Shown: positions 12,661 to 26,194 of the stretch, in pieces
Layout of the letters: every line of letters starts with the position of its first letter
Position numbering within the stretch: position 1 is the first letter of the stretch
The notes under the pieces: generated by a model
Databases searched by the model: none
What the model saw: the letters and a program-made list of their open reading frames with translations, nothing else
What the model was told of the DNA's origin: nothing
Translations under genes and position numbers: made by a program
Assembly (NCBI GenBank): GCA_916700875.1
Contig: CAKAKS010000067.1
Location: 28,090,433-28,154,432 of the forward strand
Direction: 5' to 3'
Source: Sebastes aleutianus
Lineage: Eukaryota > Chordata > Actinopteri > Perciformes > Sebastidae
Length of the DNA: 64,000 nucleotides

Positions 12661-13834
12661 GCTATAAAACACACAGAGACAATTTAAAGACGGACCTGCT
12701 GGGAAGCTGGGATGGCTGACTATCAGTCACACACACACACACACACACGCATGCATATATACACGCATGCATGCAAGCCGGCACAGACACAGTCATACAC
12801 ACAGAAGCCTGGAGCTCAGGTGTCAGGCTAGCACGCTGCAAATGAAGACATTTCCTACAGCTGGCAACCTTTGATGGCTCTATGATTCCTCCGCCGCTCA
12901 CTAGCACTCCTCAGAGGAAACAAGAGACGTGAGAGAGAGGAGAAAGACTGACCAACATAAATAGAGAGACACGGTGAGCCACAGGAAGACAGTTTTTAAG
13001 TCTCAAGTAGAGAGCAGCTATGAAACGAAAAGAGCTGTCTTTGGTTTAAAAGTGCTATCTGTACTGTTTTACATAAATGAATCATTACTGTATTATTTTG
13101 TAGATATTATCTCAGGTGCTACAAACAAGAAGACTAGCTGCCTTTACTGTTCTCTATGCATGCATTACTTTACATACTAGTCTGCATGGCCAGCAGGTCA
13201 GACTTGGAATACTGAAATCAACTTTACAGCACAAAACAGGGAGATATTCATACATCAATATTTCTGTTTTTTAGCGTACTTCATTGAACACCATTTTCCA
13301 CAAGCCTCTGTGAGTGAAATTTCACTGAGTGGCCGCAGCTAATCCAGACACGGCTGTATCAATAGCAGCACAAGGAGGGCCAGTGGCTTGGTTTTTGGAC
13401 AGCACAGATTACAATAAAGGGACAGACTGGGACGTAAAAGAAGCCCTGGAGGTTGACCCAGAGTGGGCCGACAAATACTGAACATGAATAGTATGCAGTA
13501 GTCCCTAGCAGAGTTGTCATAATACACTTATTTTCAAAATAGATCATGGATTTAAATATAAGTTTACAACAGGCAATTAACTAAGAGGTTCAGTAACGTT
13601 TAATCATAACAAAAAAGGAAGGAAGTGCAATAATTTCTTTCAAATAGAAGGCGATATAAAAAGGTATGAGTATATGTGAAATGAACAGAATGCCAGGAGA
13701 ATTACTTAATATTATATTATTCAGACAAATATTAGCATTGCATTGTTGTCTAACAGGCACAAAGTGTATCTGAGGTGGTATTACTACAAGCTAAATTCAT
13801 GTTTTTTTTAAAGTACCATCACACATACATTACA
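6412..13834. other. Gene-free stretch with microsatellites and repeat fragments
   Basis: No coding region is supported. The open frames at 8340-8819 and 8410-8709 are C/T-rich low-complexity translations without domain structure. Simple repeats lie near 7077-7096 (CA), 9391-9420 (CATC), 12629-12655 (CA) and 12729-12748 (CA). A G-rich purine tract lies at 10610-10790. Fragments at 11270-11330 and 11790-11880 share the string TTTTCCAGGAC and look like decayed dispersed repeats. Confidence 0.45.
10230..10372 (+). repeat. SINE/LINE-tail-like fragment
   Basis: The segment includes TGTCCTTGAGCAAGACACTG, then CCCTGACCTCTGACCTCTGA, and ends near CAATTTCCCCACTGGGATCG. This arrangement is common in short teleost retroposons, whose 3' ends read like a GGGATC-type tail. 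No internal promoter box was identified with certainty, so the exact class is open. Confidence 0.45.
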
Positions 13835-14011
13835 TAGGGTTGGAAATTAGCGGCATCCACCAGCCAAATAATGGTAAAATATACAAGTGGCTGCTAGATT
13901 TGCTTCACTTAGCAGACAAAAAAAACTATGGTAATCTATTGAGTGTCTGGTAGATTTTGGAAACTACAAGCCACAGTGGCAGGTGGACAAAAAAGTTAAT
14001 TTCAAACACTG
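13835..14011. repeat. Short palindromic MITE-like repeat (~175 bp)
   Basis: The left end reads TAGGGTTGGAAATTAGC and the right end reads GTTAATTTCAAACACTG, so the two ends pair imperfectly as an inverted repeat (GTTGGAAATTA against GTTTGAAATTAAC). The interior carries a diverged echo (CAAGTGGCTGCTAGATTTG and CCACAGTGGCAGGTGGAC). It is probably a non-autonomous DNA element. No target duplication could be assigned. Confidence 0.5.
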
Positions 14012-17000
14012 CACATACAAACCAAGGGCTGCTTTTAACCACAGGAGGACATTTAGACAACAACAAAAATGCATATATCACACAGATACATGACTTACAC
14101 GTGTCTCCTATTCTAAACAGCAGTAAAGGAATATAAAGAACAACCCAACACTGCTGGACAGATTACATTAAAGAGTCAAAACACATCAAATACAAAACAG
14201 CCTACACACAGTACACAGCATACCTTATTGAAGTACCTTTTAAAGCTAATACCTCATTATACAGCACTACTTACAACCATGCAAAGCACCAGAGCTCTAC
14301 ACAGGCTACCACAAATCACACACTTAAATGGTGACTTGACAACTTTCTAAATATCATACATTTATTTGGGAACAGTCCATGATGCTGAGTGTTTGTACCC
14401 AATGACAAACTTTAGCTATAGCCACCCTACAACCACATAAACTAAACCAGCAGAGAGAGAGAGAGGAGGGTGTGTTTGATTCACCTACCGCCTAGTTGAA
14501 GTTCACTGTCCTTCATGGTGGCAAAGTTTCCAGGAACCACGTTCCTGTTTACCGGCTGTTTCTGACGGAAAAAAAAGTGACTTACTGTGGTTTAATTAGT
14601 GTGAGAATGCAGTTCCCTTCACATTTTACCGCATTCACAGTTTCACGGTCGCATAAAACAACTACTAAATGGAGGCAGACTTCACCTGGTTTTCCTCCTC
14701 AGGTATTCCCTCTGGAGCAGTGGGTGCAATACCACATGTCACCACTCGAGAGGGGGCGGCGCTGTTTCACCAGGTTCAATTAAAGAAACTCAATTAAAAC
14801 TGGAGAAGACGAGATACAAAAATACAGTAGGGCCTATGAAAGACAAAGGTTTCATCTTTTTATTAGAATGACATTAATAGCTTGATAAGCAGTAAAAAAA
14901 ACATTTTATCTATTGGGTAAGTTATGTAATAATTTTTTATCAAGTTTTATTTCAATGGAGCAGTTTTTTCAAGAGTGAAATAACCCGTAAGTATCTAAGT
15001 AGCAGCCATGATAAGAGCTGTTTTAATTCTCTAAATGCCAAGGAAAGGTGCTAGAATGCTTCCTTACTTATCTCCTTAAGCATAGGATACACTGGACCAT
15101 CCTACGAAAGGAAAGGAGATAATGCCGCCCCATAAGTGGACAGTGACAACCATTTCATTTAACTTTATTTATATTTATTTATTTATTTCAAGCAAGTAAA
15201 AAATGAGTAAAAACAACAATATCAAGTAAAATGAACAGTAAACACATAGCAAACAAATAATCAACATAAATAAATATTACATCCATTAAGGATGAGGATT
15301 AAAATGTGCATTATGGTAATGGTTATGGTCACCATAACTCAAAAAATAACTCAATATTTATCATATAAACTTTGTGTATAGCCTGTAGGTTATTCCTTTT
15401 TTATTTCAATTCTAACCTTAGCAATTAAGTGATATTTTTCCCTGGTTGTCCATATTACTGTAGGTTGCATTTGCAGTATGCAAGCCAGCATGCTTTTCTG
15501 GCTATTCTGACCCACAATCCCCTGCGCAGCGATATGTGAGCAAGAGGGTCCAAGTTCAAGGAGCAATGGTATGATGAAGTAGCATGTCCAAATTGTATGC
15601 ATACTGCATGGAACAGTACATGCTTTGTAAGGGCAGCTGCAGTATGTACTAAATGTAAAAAAGAAAAAGTATGCGATTTGGAAGCGCAGCCTGAGTCTAG
15701 AAGTACTGGAATCAGCCTCTTGCAGTGTCTGCAAACCAAAGACATATGGATGCTTCATGTCAGCCAAAGTCCCTCATTCAAAATATTTAAAACTTTAATG
15801 GATATACGTAGAGCTGTATTGTCAATGCAGGATTTTAAACCCTCACAAGGCTATTGTCCAATGACGTGAACGTTTCTACCATCCGTCCCATGTGACGTAA
15901 ATGCTATGTAAGGCTCTCTCTTCAGGAAAGACATGAGCAATACTAGTAGCTAATACTGTTTCAAACCACAAGCTACTAAAACTCTTCACAATGGGCTTTA
16001 CTGTTGTTGTTTAAATCGGTCCAGACTGGTAATTAGCAACTTGACAATGACATATTGCTCGATATATATATACTTGAAATAGCTCGTCGCTATATAGCCT
16101 GTAAATTATCTGTCTTATCAATCTTGTGTTACAGCGAAATAAATAAAATAATGAATAAATAAATTACCATTTGCCTGCCTTTGCCGGGGATATGCTAATA
16201 AGGTTAGCGGTCAGTTATTCCACTTTTCCTAATACATTTTCTCAATTTGATCTCCGGTCCAACATCCCATCACCTGCTGGCTATTCAGATGATAATATTA
16301 AGAGATGAGAGAGAGCAAGAGAGAGAGAGAGAGAGAGAGAGATTCAAATGATGATATTAGAGGAGAGGGATGGTTAGAGAGATGGCTGCTGTCACCGTTA
16401 TGCGTCTATGACACCTCAATGTGCAATAGTCATTTGTGCACGTGTGGTCGTGTGTGTGCACGTGTGCATGTGTGTGGTAATATGAGAATTGATGCTGAGG
16501 GCTGACCTCTTCTGCCCCTCTCATTTCCATTCAGCCATTTTAGTCCTTTTCAGAGTCGGCGGAGCCATTGTGGCTCAACCGGGGAGCAGTTTGTCCTCAT
16601 TAGAACTGTTCTGAATGAAACCGCAGAACAAAGCACGGTGGGTATACATTTGGATGTCGTAGGCCTATAGCTGAAGAAGAGAGGAGAAGAGATCTGTCCT
16701 GTCATTTATCATTGCATAGTTAATTAGTGTTTTTTAATACACATGCCATATGCACAAATGAAAAATTAACAAGGTTGTGATTTATGATGAGAGGATAAGG
16801 ACGCCAATAAAGAAATCATTTGACTATAGTTTTCCGCGCGGTTCTTACTTTGTAAAGTACCGGAGATGTGACACGAGCATCTGTTTATCTGCATGCAGAG
16901 CTGATGATATGTGAGCTACAATGAGCATTATCATATACGGAGCAAAAAATGTCTTGATATATAAGTCCATGCTGCCACGCCGGCGTTATGGTTATGGATT

Positions 17001-18049
17001 GGGCACATTCCATAAGTGCGGGGATTGTGCTGTGAGCGAGGCAGAGATGTATCGGCCATATAAAAACTGAATCTGTGATGTAGTTAATCATTTATTCAGC
17101 TAGCTTCTTCATTCCTTTAACACCTACCACCTATGCAGGACCATATTTTTCCAGGCAAAATAATTCAAAAGCCGCTTCCTCTTCTGTTTGCACCATCTCC
17201 CTGTTTTCTCCTTTTTCCACCGCTATCAGTTCGTTTTTCTCTCGTCTTTGTTTTATTCAACTTGATTTTACTCCACTTGCTCTCTCCCCTCTCTTTTGCC
17301 GTCACAATCCTTTGTGTCTCCATCTCTTCCGAGCTGTTTCATGTACAGACAGGTAGCAATCAGGCTTTTTACTGGAAGCAGTCGTGTAGAATGGGGACCG
17401 TATCCTCAATACACCTGTCAAAGGTCATTTTACAGTGTTGGAGACAAAAACACACCCGCACACACTCACGCCCGGTAGAGTGGAGAGCGGTCAGTGACAA
17501 ATGGTGACAGATTGATCCAGTGCGAGTCCAGTCGGTGTCACCTGAAACCATGGGAGGTGGATTCAGTGTGTGTGTGTGTGTGAGAGAGAGAGCTTGTTGT
17601 TTCCTTTATTGTTTCTCTGTGATGCCACCAGATGAAAGCAAAGGCCTACAAACAAAAAAAGGATCATATAATAAAGAAAACATACAAAATGGGTTTGTGA
17701 GATACAGAATTAAACACACAGTAACACAATAAAGATATGTGTTGTGCAATAAATCATGCCACAGTTGCTGTAAAGTCAATACACGGCTGTGTAATCACAA
17801 GTATCAGGTCAGCAACTTTTATTTTGAAAGGCAATTTTAAATACAGAGGGCTTTGATGCCTTAAAAACTGTAAACAAGCACAATAAAGAATATTTAGCAT
17901 CTTTCAGATATCAGCATTTTCTCTCTTCGGACATCTCAGATAACGTAAGTCAGAATGAATGGATGTCAAGGACACAGCTAATTTGTACTGTGAGAACGCA
18001 GCCCAAATCGTTCCATATGTAAGGAAAGATGTCGATGTTTGGTTCAAAC
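14012..18049. other. Gene-free stretch, partly repeat-derived
   Basis: No gene is supported. Segments near 15010-15140 and 15460-15700 resemble dispersed teleost repeats (landmark GTATGTACTAAATGTAAAA), but their boundaries are unclear. A (GA)n run is at 16306-16342 and a (TG)n run near 17565-17582. The part at about 16540-17100 is repeat-poor and could be conserved non-coding DNA, which is untested. Confidence 0.4.
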
Positions 18050-18440
18050 TAGGACTATCAAGCGATTAAAATATTTAATAGCTAATCGCAGTAATCGCAA
18101 ATTAATCACACATTTTTTATCTGGTCAAAATGTACCTTAAAAATGCTCAAATCATAACATGGCAAACTGCAGCCCAACAGGCAACAACAGCTGTCAGTGT
18201 GTCAGTGTGCTGACTTGACTATGACTTGCCCCAAACTGCATGTGATTATCATAAAGTGGGCATGTCTGTAAAGGGGAGACTCGTGGGTACCCATAGAACC
18301 CATTTTCATTCACATATCTTGAGGTCAGAGGTCAAGGGACCCCTTTGAAAATGGCCAGGCCAGTTTTTTTCTCGCCAAATTTAGCGTAAGTTTGGAGCGT
18401 TATTTAGCCTCCTTCCCTACAAGCTAGTATGACATGGGCT
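18050..18440 (+). repeat. Teleost interspersed repeat, copy 2
   Basis: This starts with GGACTATCAAGCGATTAAAA and continues through GGCAAACTGCAGCCCAACAG and GGGGAGACTCGTGGGTACCC to TATGACATGGG. Compared with the copy at 46575-47160 it lacks an internal block of about 180 bp just before CTCAAATCATAACATGGC, so it is an internally deleted member. It ends earlier than copies 1 and 3. Confidence 0.8.
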
Positions 18441-19954
18441 ATGAGCCATAGAAACAGAAAGCTTTAATGGTCTCCCAAAAGAGAAAGGGTTTTGTTTATG
18501 TGATTTCGGTGAGACTGAAGGTGAAGTTTATTTTATGTTTTATTTCTCATTATACAATTATTTAAGGGCTATGATTTTTTGTGGAATTTCCTTAACTTTT
18601 CTTCAGGTTAGATGATTTTTTTTTTTACTACTGCAATGGTTTTCTATAGTTGAGTCTCAAAATCTTGATGAAAACTGAGATGAAAAACTGTACAAAGCTT
18701 GTTTCCACTACCCCTAAGTGGCCAAAAAATAATTGAATGCAGGTTTTTCTTTTCTCTAATTATTATTATTTTGGCCGTTTTATACCTTTATTACACGGCA
18801 ACAGTGGAGAGATGACAGGAAACGAGGGAGACATGGCGGCTCACGGTGGGCGTCTTCACCCTTAAGCAGCGGGGGGCAGTATACAGTTAAATATCTTTAT
18901 ATTACCGAGTGATATACCTCATTTTACCCTTTTTCCACATACTGACGCCAACTACTAAATTGTCAAAAGGTGAAGCTGCATTGAAAAGAAGGGATATTTT
19001 ATGCAGTGATTGCGGTGTCCTCCTGTTCACCACAATAAAGTCCTCCCGCTTTGTCCTGGTTTCACCTCCCTCCAGGCTAAACACTCTCACTCTCATCCCT
19101 GCATTGAAATTTATGAAAATCATCTCTGTAATATTCAGCCAGTGCCTGCCTGCCTGCCTGCCTGTTATATATATTTATATATAACAACCTTATTAAATCA
19201 GCTCAAAGTAGGACGATCCCATGATTACATTGAAGAGGGGAGGAGAGGAGGGGAGGACAAAAAGAGGCGAAAGGGGGAGAGGGAAGAAAAATCAATGCCA
19301 CTCGGTAATTGCATATTACAGCGTTATTTTGTGCATTGATATTGATAATACGTATGTTTACATTTGCTGTGATTAAAATCAATGCCGTAAAGTGAGTTAT
19401 GACAGCGTGGCCTGATGGGACGGCTTTATGGCTGCGAGGGACTAATGAGGTGGTTGATGGGGAGGAAGGATTGCCTCCATCCATCTCTCCACTGAACGCT
19501 TCCTGCGAGGGACTGAGGGACCGATTCTCACTGACTGTCGTCTGTAACACGCCGTACAGGACTCATTTTTTATCTCACATTTTTTTCACAAAACATTTTA
19601 AAGATTCTGTCGGTGGTGACACAGTTCCACTCTTGTGCAGTATCACTTATCCTAGTAAAGAGAAAACGCTCTTAATACTAAAAGAAAGGTGATTTTAAAC
19701 TCAATACATGATTGAAAGTCCCAACAGTTCAACAGTTCAAACAACACAAAAGAAGTCATTGTCGGTACATTCTCATATGAGTCAGAAGAACAAAAGAAAC
19801 CGGGAAACTAAAAGGTTCAAACAAAGGTTAAATACTGACCAAAAACTGATTACAAACAGCGAGCACAGCATATGATTATTGTTTGGAAGAGTCCAAAAGT
19901 CCAAGATATCCTTTTAATATTTTTAGCAATGCTAGAAGCCTAGTCAGTCCAACT

Positions 19955-20280
19955 CATTCTCACTCCCAAATCGTCAAATACCGACGCTGATACTGACGCA
20001 CCAAGGCACCCTTTTGCCTCTGATTGAGACGCACCGGGCTTTCAACTAACTCTAATATATACATTTTTTGGAGCTTTCGCACCACGAATATAGGCATCAA
20101 CCAATCATGTTGTGCAGAACGGACATATTGAATACATATAGTGTACAACAACACGGGGGCTCTGTAGACCAAACCAAGACAGCAAACTTTATCACTCTTT
20201 CCGTTCTTACCTTACACTGCGTAATGTTTACCCGAGAAAAATTCACTCAGAGCATTTTGCTAAAAGGAAACTAAAATAGC
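19955..20280 (-). repeat. Dispersed repeat sharing segments with 49380-49530 and 52905-53090
   Basis: The first part (19955-20050), reverse-complemented, contains GAGTTAGTTGAAAGCCCGGT and GTATTTGACGATTTGGGAGT, which recur at 49398-49520. The second part (20065-20220) shares GCTTT-GCACCAC, CCAATCA-GTTGTGC and TTCCGTTCTTACCTT with 52905-53085. These are mosaic copies of decayed repeats. No coding capacity is recognised. Confidence 0.6.
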
Positions 20281-23200
20281 CTAAAGTAGTTTAGGCTATA
20301 GGCTACAACAATTTACTTCAGACAGACTGCCAGACGCTGCTCTGGGTCAATAGGTTCCCGGTGTCTCTGTTGCAAATTTTCATCGCTGCCGGTATGAAGA
20401 GTTTCATGCAAACTATTTGCAGGCAAGTGTTAAAATATCAACCAATCTTTATTTTATTGTAACTGTATAAAACATGTTTGTTTCATGATTATTTCAAACT
20501 GTGTGAAGTGATCCTGTAATTCCCATGATGGAACGCCTCCTCCTCTCGTTATATCTCCCTCTAACAATGTAATGTCCCTCTAGACTGAGAGCTGTTGAGT
20601 ACAGTTCCTTTACTAACACTGTTATGTGGCTTTTTAGATTCCATATTTTACGTTGGCTGCTAATGTTGGCTCAGTGTTTTTGGCGTCAGGTGCCTCCGTT
20701 AAGTGTAATGCTTCTCCGTGGTGTAAACGTGTTAGAGGGTGTTTCTGAAATTAGACCCACAGCAGAGGGGTCTAAATGCACTCTCAGTAAATGCACACAT
20801 ACAGTATGTCCACATGCATGTGCACACATAAACAGACACAAATGCACATGATGTACAGTAACCGCAGCTTCTTTGGAAACCACAGACAGCCATCTGCGAT
20901 GATAGAGAGACGTGTAAGTGCTATCAGATATACACACACTGCTGTAAGTACATTTATGCTCTGGCTGTGTTCACACTGGCCTCCCTGAACTGCTTTACTA
21001 CTCAATTCATGTGTTGAAATCATTTCTTTACTGAATCTGATTCTTGTTTTTAACTGCTATCGTATATTGGAGCATTTTGACTGAGCAGACTAAAGTGTCT
21101 TACATGTAACTTTTTTTGCACAAGTAAAATACAATCCGGGAAATTTGGTTTTAGAGCACCAGTGCAAACAAGAAATCCTGGTCCTGGCTAACATGGTGTA
21201 AAAGTGTTGTGGGCTTTTACACTGGACAAATTGTTCTTTAATGACTATGGGAAATCACTCCCGACTGAGAGGGTTGTACATTAACTTGCCACAAATATGG
21301 TTCGCTTTCCACAAACAAGTCAAAACACTCCACGTATCAAAATGCCAGGTTGAGTGTGTGTTGGTGTGTGTGTGTGTGTGTGTCTGTGTGTAAATGAATA
21401 TGGGATACATTTGTCCACAGACCAGAGTTTAGGGCAGCGGGAAGCACTTTCAGTCTGGATGTCAATCCATTTTTGCATATTAGGGACACAACCTTGTCCA
21501 TTAAGTCAAATTCATGGAAATTGCTTCTTTTTTTCCCCCCTTCCGTTACAGATGGAGGGAGGGGTTGAAGAAGAAGTTAAGAGATGAATAGAGAAAGATA
21601 AAGGAAAAGATTGGCTCAGGAGGGAGGTAGCAGCATCCATCCACTCATCCATCCCCCCTCTTCTTTCAGTTGACCAGTTGTCGAGGCTCTAACTTTAATT
21701 AAAAGTTTCTGGTAGCAGAGGTGACCCGTCGGTGTCGAGGTGAGGGTGAGGCAGAGAGTGATTAGAGAAAGAGAGAAGATAGAAGTCAAAATATCATCTC
21801 TCTTTATAAGTGTGTGTGCATAAGTACTACATCCAGCTGCTACAGAGTAATAAAGCATCAACTGTCTGGATAAGTGATGCCTTTAGAGGTAACATGTATT
21901 CTCAAATAGGCCTTTATTTAGCTCAAATTAAGAGAGAGCCTTTATTTGAGACAGGCTGTTATTAAAAGTCACCTGTATATTTGATCATATTTTAGCTAGA
22001 AGCCTCTGTGTTTGGTGTCCGGCTCCCATTTGCCGTGTTAATCTGCTGTTCCTCAATCTGTTTCACATTAAAAGCTTTTACAGGTCTTTACGGGACTTCA
22101 CTTTCCCCGGAGGGCTTTTATTGTGAAACATCTGCAGGATGTGTTTATTAACAGCAGCTTAACTGCTGAAAAGTACCGTAAATTTTCAAATAACTAAGAC
22201 AACTGGGCCTGTATTTGAGATATTAGAGACATATTTTAGGAAGGTGTCTCGCTGCTTTCTTATATGCTGTTGATGTTGTTTGCATGTTAATTCAAACTCA
22301 ACAATTTGTCCATATTTACTTGACGTCTTGATACATTTTAGCATAATGGAAATTTCCACACCACGAAATTCATCAGTAAATCTAATCTACTTTGCTATTT
22401 TCTTGTTCGGTGTTAACACTTAGCCTACTGCATACTTCCTGCAAAGGGTTTTTCAGAATAAAAGCCTTTTCTAGTAGGCTTTTAATGTGAAACATCTGCA
22501 AGAATTTCATTTGACAGATAAACATCATGTCTAAATGTATTATGCTGAATTTACAATTTAATAATTGTTATTATAGAACAGATAATTAAAAAAAAAACCT
22601 TATTGTTATTATAGTACAGATAATAATAATAATAATAATTTTAAAAAATGATGAAAATGAATGAAAATTAACAAATAAATAAAGAAATAAATGCACTTTT
22701 CAACCCCCGTAACTCTCTTTCTCACACCAACAATATCAGGGATCAATTGTTTATTTCTATTATAACAAATACAGTTATTTATGAAAATAAAAATCATAAC
22801 TTTTGTCTTAAAACCATTGTGATGTCTGATATGTGTGTGATATGTGTTGCGGTTTACGGGGCTAGGGTTAGGATGAATTTCGCCTAGGGCACCAAAAGTA
22901 ACTTTATTTGTGACTCTTTATCTCTCGCCTTTATCTAAATACAGACCTTTAATATCAGAGAGACTTTTGAGACTTTAAGGTGTTTTATTCTACTGAAGCT
23001 AAAATACATTTTTCTTATTTGCAATCAATCAAATATTTCCGTAACACTCTTTCTTCCTCCGGCCTCGATGGTGTGTATCTGTGCTTGTACGGTTGAACTG
23101 AACATGTGTATATCTGTTTTCTTGTCCCCAACCCCATCAGTGCTATAGGTTGTGAGGGTGTGTGTTTGAGTGTGTGTGTGTGTGTGTGTGTGTGTGGCTC

Positions 23201-23827
23201 TGCTTCAGACCAGCAGATCGTTGCGGTGTTCAGGCCACGGGGACAGTGAAATATAGCCACAATTAGCCCTGGACACAGTTCAATGATGATAGAGAGGCTC
23301 GGCACCCCTTAGACCATGATTAAAAGGCCTGCCCAGCCCACCGCTGATAGAGACAACTGATCTCACATTATTAGTAGTACGATCACCACCTACAACCACC
23401 AACCAGCAGCAGCCAGCAGCTTCATTCTAATGTGATCTGTGACGCCTTTTGTTCATTTATCATTCACCACTCAAACTATTTAGTTCTTAATTGGCATATT
23501 TGCTGTGTTCTTTATTCCTCTTTTGAATCCTTTACATGTTAATTTATATTTAAATATATGACGTTTCTGCTGTCCTCCAAATGGGATTTTTTACCTAAAG
23601 ATTTTTTATGTAATTTCCCCACCAAAATCCAGGAAATTTGTGAATAAAATAACGAATAACGGAACGTCTAAAATGTTGTTTTCATTTTATAGATATCTGT
23701 ATTGTATTTCAAATCTTGATTCACACATTTATTGCATATATTATGTATGTATTATGGCATTTGAAATATATTTAATGGATATTTAATACAAACAAACCAG
23801 GAGAGAAAATGTTTTTGATTTTTGGTT

Positions 23828-24045
23828 AGGGCTGTCCCGAATAGCATTTTGTTGGGCTTCGAAGCTTCGGTGAGAAATATTCTAAGGTAATTAATAATGT
23901 TGTGGGATTATTTGTTATTTCATGGGCTATATGGGGATTTAAACATCATTATTACATACTTATATATATAAAAAAGCAAAAAAAAAGCATTCAAATACTG
24001 ATTTGTAGGTGGATTACAATGGCAACGGTCGAAGCTTCGACTCTG
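23828..24045. repeat. MITE-like repeat with GGGCTGTCCCGAATA end
   Basis: The segment begins GGGCTGTCCCGAATAGC, carries GCTTCGAAGCTTCGGTGAG, and near its right end has a second inverted-type motif, GGTCGAAGCTTCGACTCTGG. The repeated self-complementary GAAGCTTC core suggests a foldback MITE. No clear target duplication is visible. Confidence 0.45.
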
Positions 24046-26194
24046 GTCTAGGAAAGGTTTTGAATTATGCATTGCGGTTGGCAACCAGACTTTTGGGGTT
24101 TTGATAGGTTTACTGTATTTATTAGTTTATTTAGTGTTGTTTATCCTTTTTTAATTTCATCTTGTGCTATTTAAGATCTCAGTTTTCCCCCGAGAATTAG
24201 AAGAAAGTCCTTTTTTTACAGTTTTTTCCCCTGAAACCTGCTCTAGAAATGATTTTAGACGAGCCTGAAGCTGTCCAACTCTCCCACCTATTCAAAAGGA
24301 TGCACTATTTTTTTTTCCATCTGCTCATCTTCCTCTATTTTCTTTCTTTCTCCACCTCACTCCCTTCTTCTCAGTCGCCGTCATGCTCGTAGATCAATGC
24401 TGAGACCTTCTTTATCTTTTACACATCAGTAGTGCGGCGCCGTTCAGCCCTCCGCCCCATTTATTCTCAACACCTTTTTTTCTTCTTTTTTTTTTACATC
24501 CAGACCTGGTAGTGATAATGCTGCTGCTCTGTCTCTATTCACCGTTCACAGTCAAGTCTGCAACGGGACAACACCGCTCATCTGACTGACACCTGAGCTC
24601 AGAGAGCAGCAGGTATGAGCAGAGGTCACAGAGGGTCACAGACACAAAATAGGCATTCAAGCACACATATATGGACAGTGGGTGTGTAGGCAAAGATATA
24701 TGTGGATGCCCACCATAGAAGACAGTCAAATAGTTGCAGAAATACAACAAAACAGGAACAAGTAAACACACACAAGTACATAAAGACTGCTAGTCTGACA
24801 CACACATCCTATACAACAGCCAGGCAGGTGTGCAGGTACACACAGTTGTAGTGACCATGGGGCAGATATACACCCTCAATCCCAGCGTCCCTGTCCAAAA
24901 CTGTGTGAGGAAAGTCACTCCGTAAAAAAAAGCCGGGAAAGGTTGATAGATGGAGGGCTGGTAATGAAATGGAGACATCAAGGAGCATGAAGAGGAGGGG
25001 AGGGGAGGGAGGGAGGGAGCGTGGAAACAACCCGAAAGAGAGGGAGAAAGAGAAAGAGAAAGAGAGAGAGAGGGGAATAAGAAGAATAGCCTTTCGCCTG
25101 TGTTCCATCAAGGGAGAAATTACACATTTACTAAGGTTTTTTCTTAAGACGACGGCCCTCATAGATCAAACCGCTTGGATGTACCAGCCAATTTTCAACA
25201 TGAAATATAGACACCAGAAATCTATTACACCTGTGTTCTCTCTCTCTCTCTCTCCCTCCTCCCTGTCTGCAGCTCTCTCTCTCTCACAAAGGTTGATGCA
25301 TCTACATCACTGTCTCCTCTCCTCTCTGTGTCTGCCCCTAGCGTCGCTCTCCCTCTCCTCCTCCGAGGCTATGGATCTCCCACTGTCTCCCTCTGACATG
25401 TACATTATGTTATCTGTCGGTACATCCGCCTGACAAATGGAGAAGTCGATCATATTCAATAATTATCTGACCTTTTCCCTTTGTTGTATTTCTGTTGCTT
25501 CTGTTAGCGGGGTGACGTTAAGAAGACTTAAAGGTAGATTCTTTTCTTTTTTTTTTTACTGAAGCAGGTGATATTTGTGAGTGATCACTTTATTATTTTT
25601 CTGGCTTCAGACAAAAGTGTTTTGAGGAATCTCCAAAATCGTAGGGTTTTGATTTTGATATGATGATCTGTATTTTAAGATGCACGGTTATGGGAATTTC
25701 AGAGGTATTGGAAAAATGTCTGTTTTGATTCATGGAAAAATAAAAATAGTGGACAATGTATAGTATAAAATCTAACCAAGTTTAGACATTCATTCCCCTT
25801 ATTTTGTAGAAATGTACAACTTTACTGAATTATGGAATATTTTATGTGGTTTTTTTTTTTAGAAAGATTAACTGGATTGTAAAAAAAAATGGTAATTTGA
25901 GCTTTTAAAGTCTTATTTTCTTTAAAAAAATAATAGTAATAAAAAATAAATTCATAATATCTCAACTTCTTTTTGATGCAAATTCACTTGTTTCATTTAT
26001 TTCTAAAACAAGTTTTATATTTCTTGATTCGACCCACCTTGTTCTTTCTTTTTCAAAAAAACAGAATCATTTCTAGAAATTCATTTCAATAACACTTTAC
26101 TTTAATCCCCCAATTAGCATTTACAAGCACCATAAAACATCATACACACTATAATGTAGTTTTAAGTGCACTGTAAAACTTTTTCCTGTAAAAT

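Larger units (their letters stand above)
18441..26070. other. Gene-free stretch, AT-rich, with scattered repeats
   Basis: No gene is supported. Fragments of common repeats appear at 18750-18860, 21890-22230 and 23828-24045. Simple sequence includes CCTG repeats (19145-19163), (TG)n at 21365-21382 and 23169-23196, AAT-rich sequence at 22560-22800, a purine tract at 24990-25072 and (CT)n near 25238-25254. The 154-residue frame at 24969-25433 is a translation of GA/CT low-complexity sequence, not a gene. Confidence 0.45.

Noticed and set aside
24969..25433. 154-residue plus-strand frame
   Set aside because: It is a translation of a GA-rich tract (EKEKEKERERG) followed by a CT-rich tract; the complementary strand gives an equally open frame.
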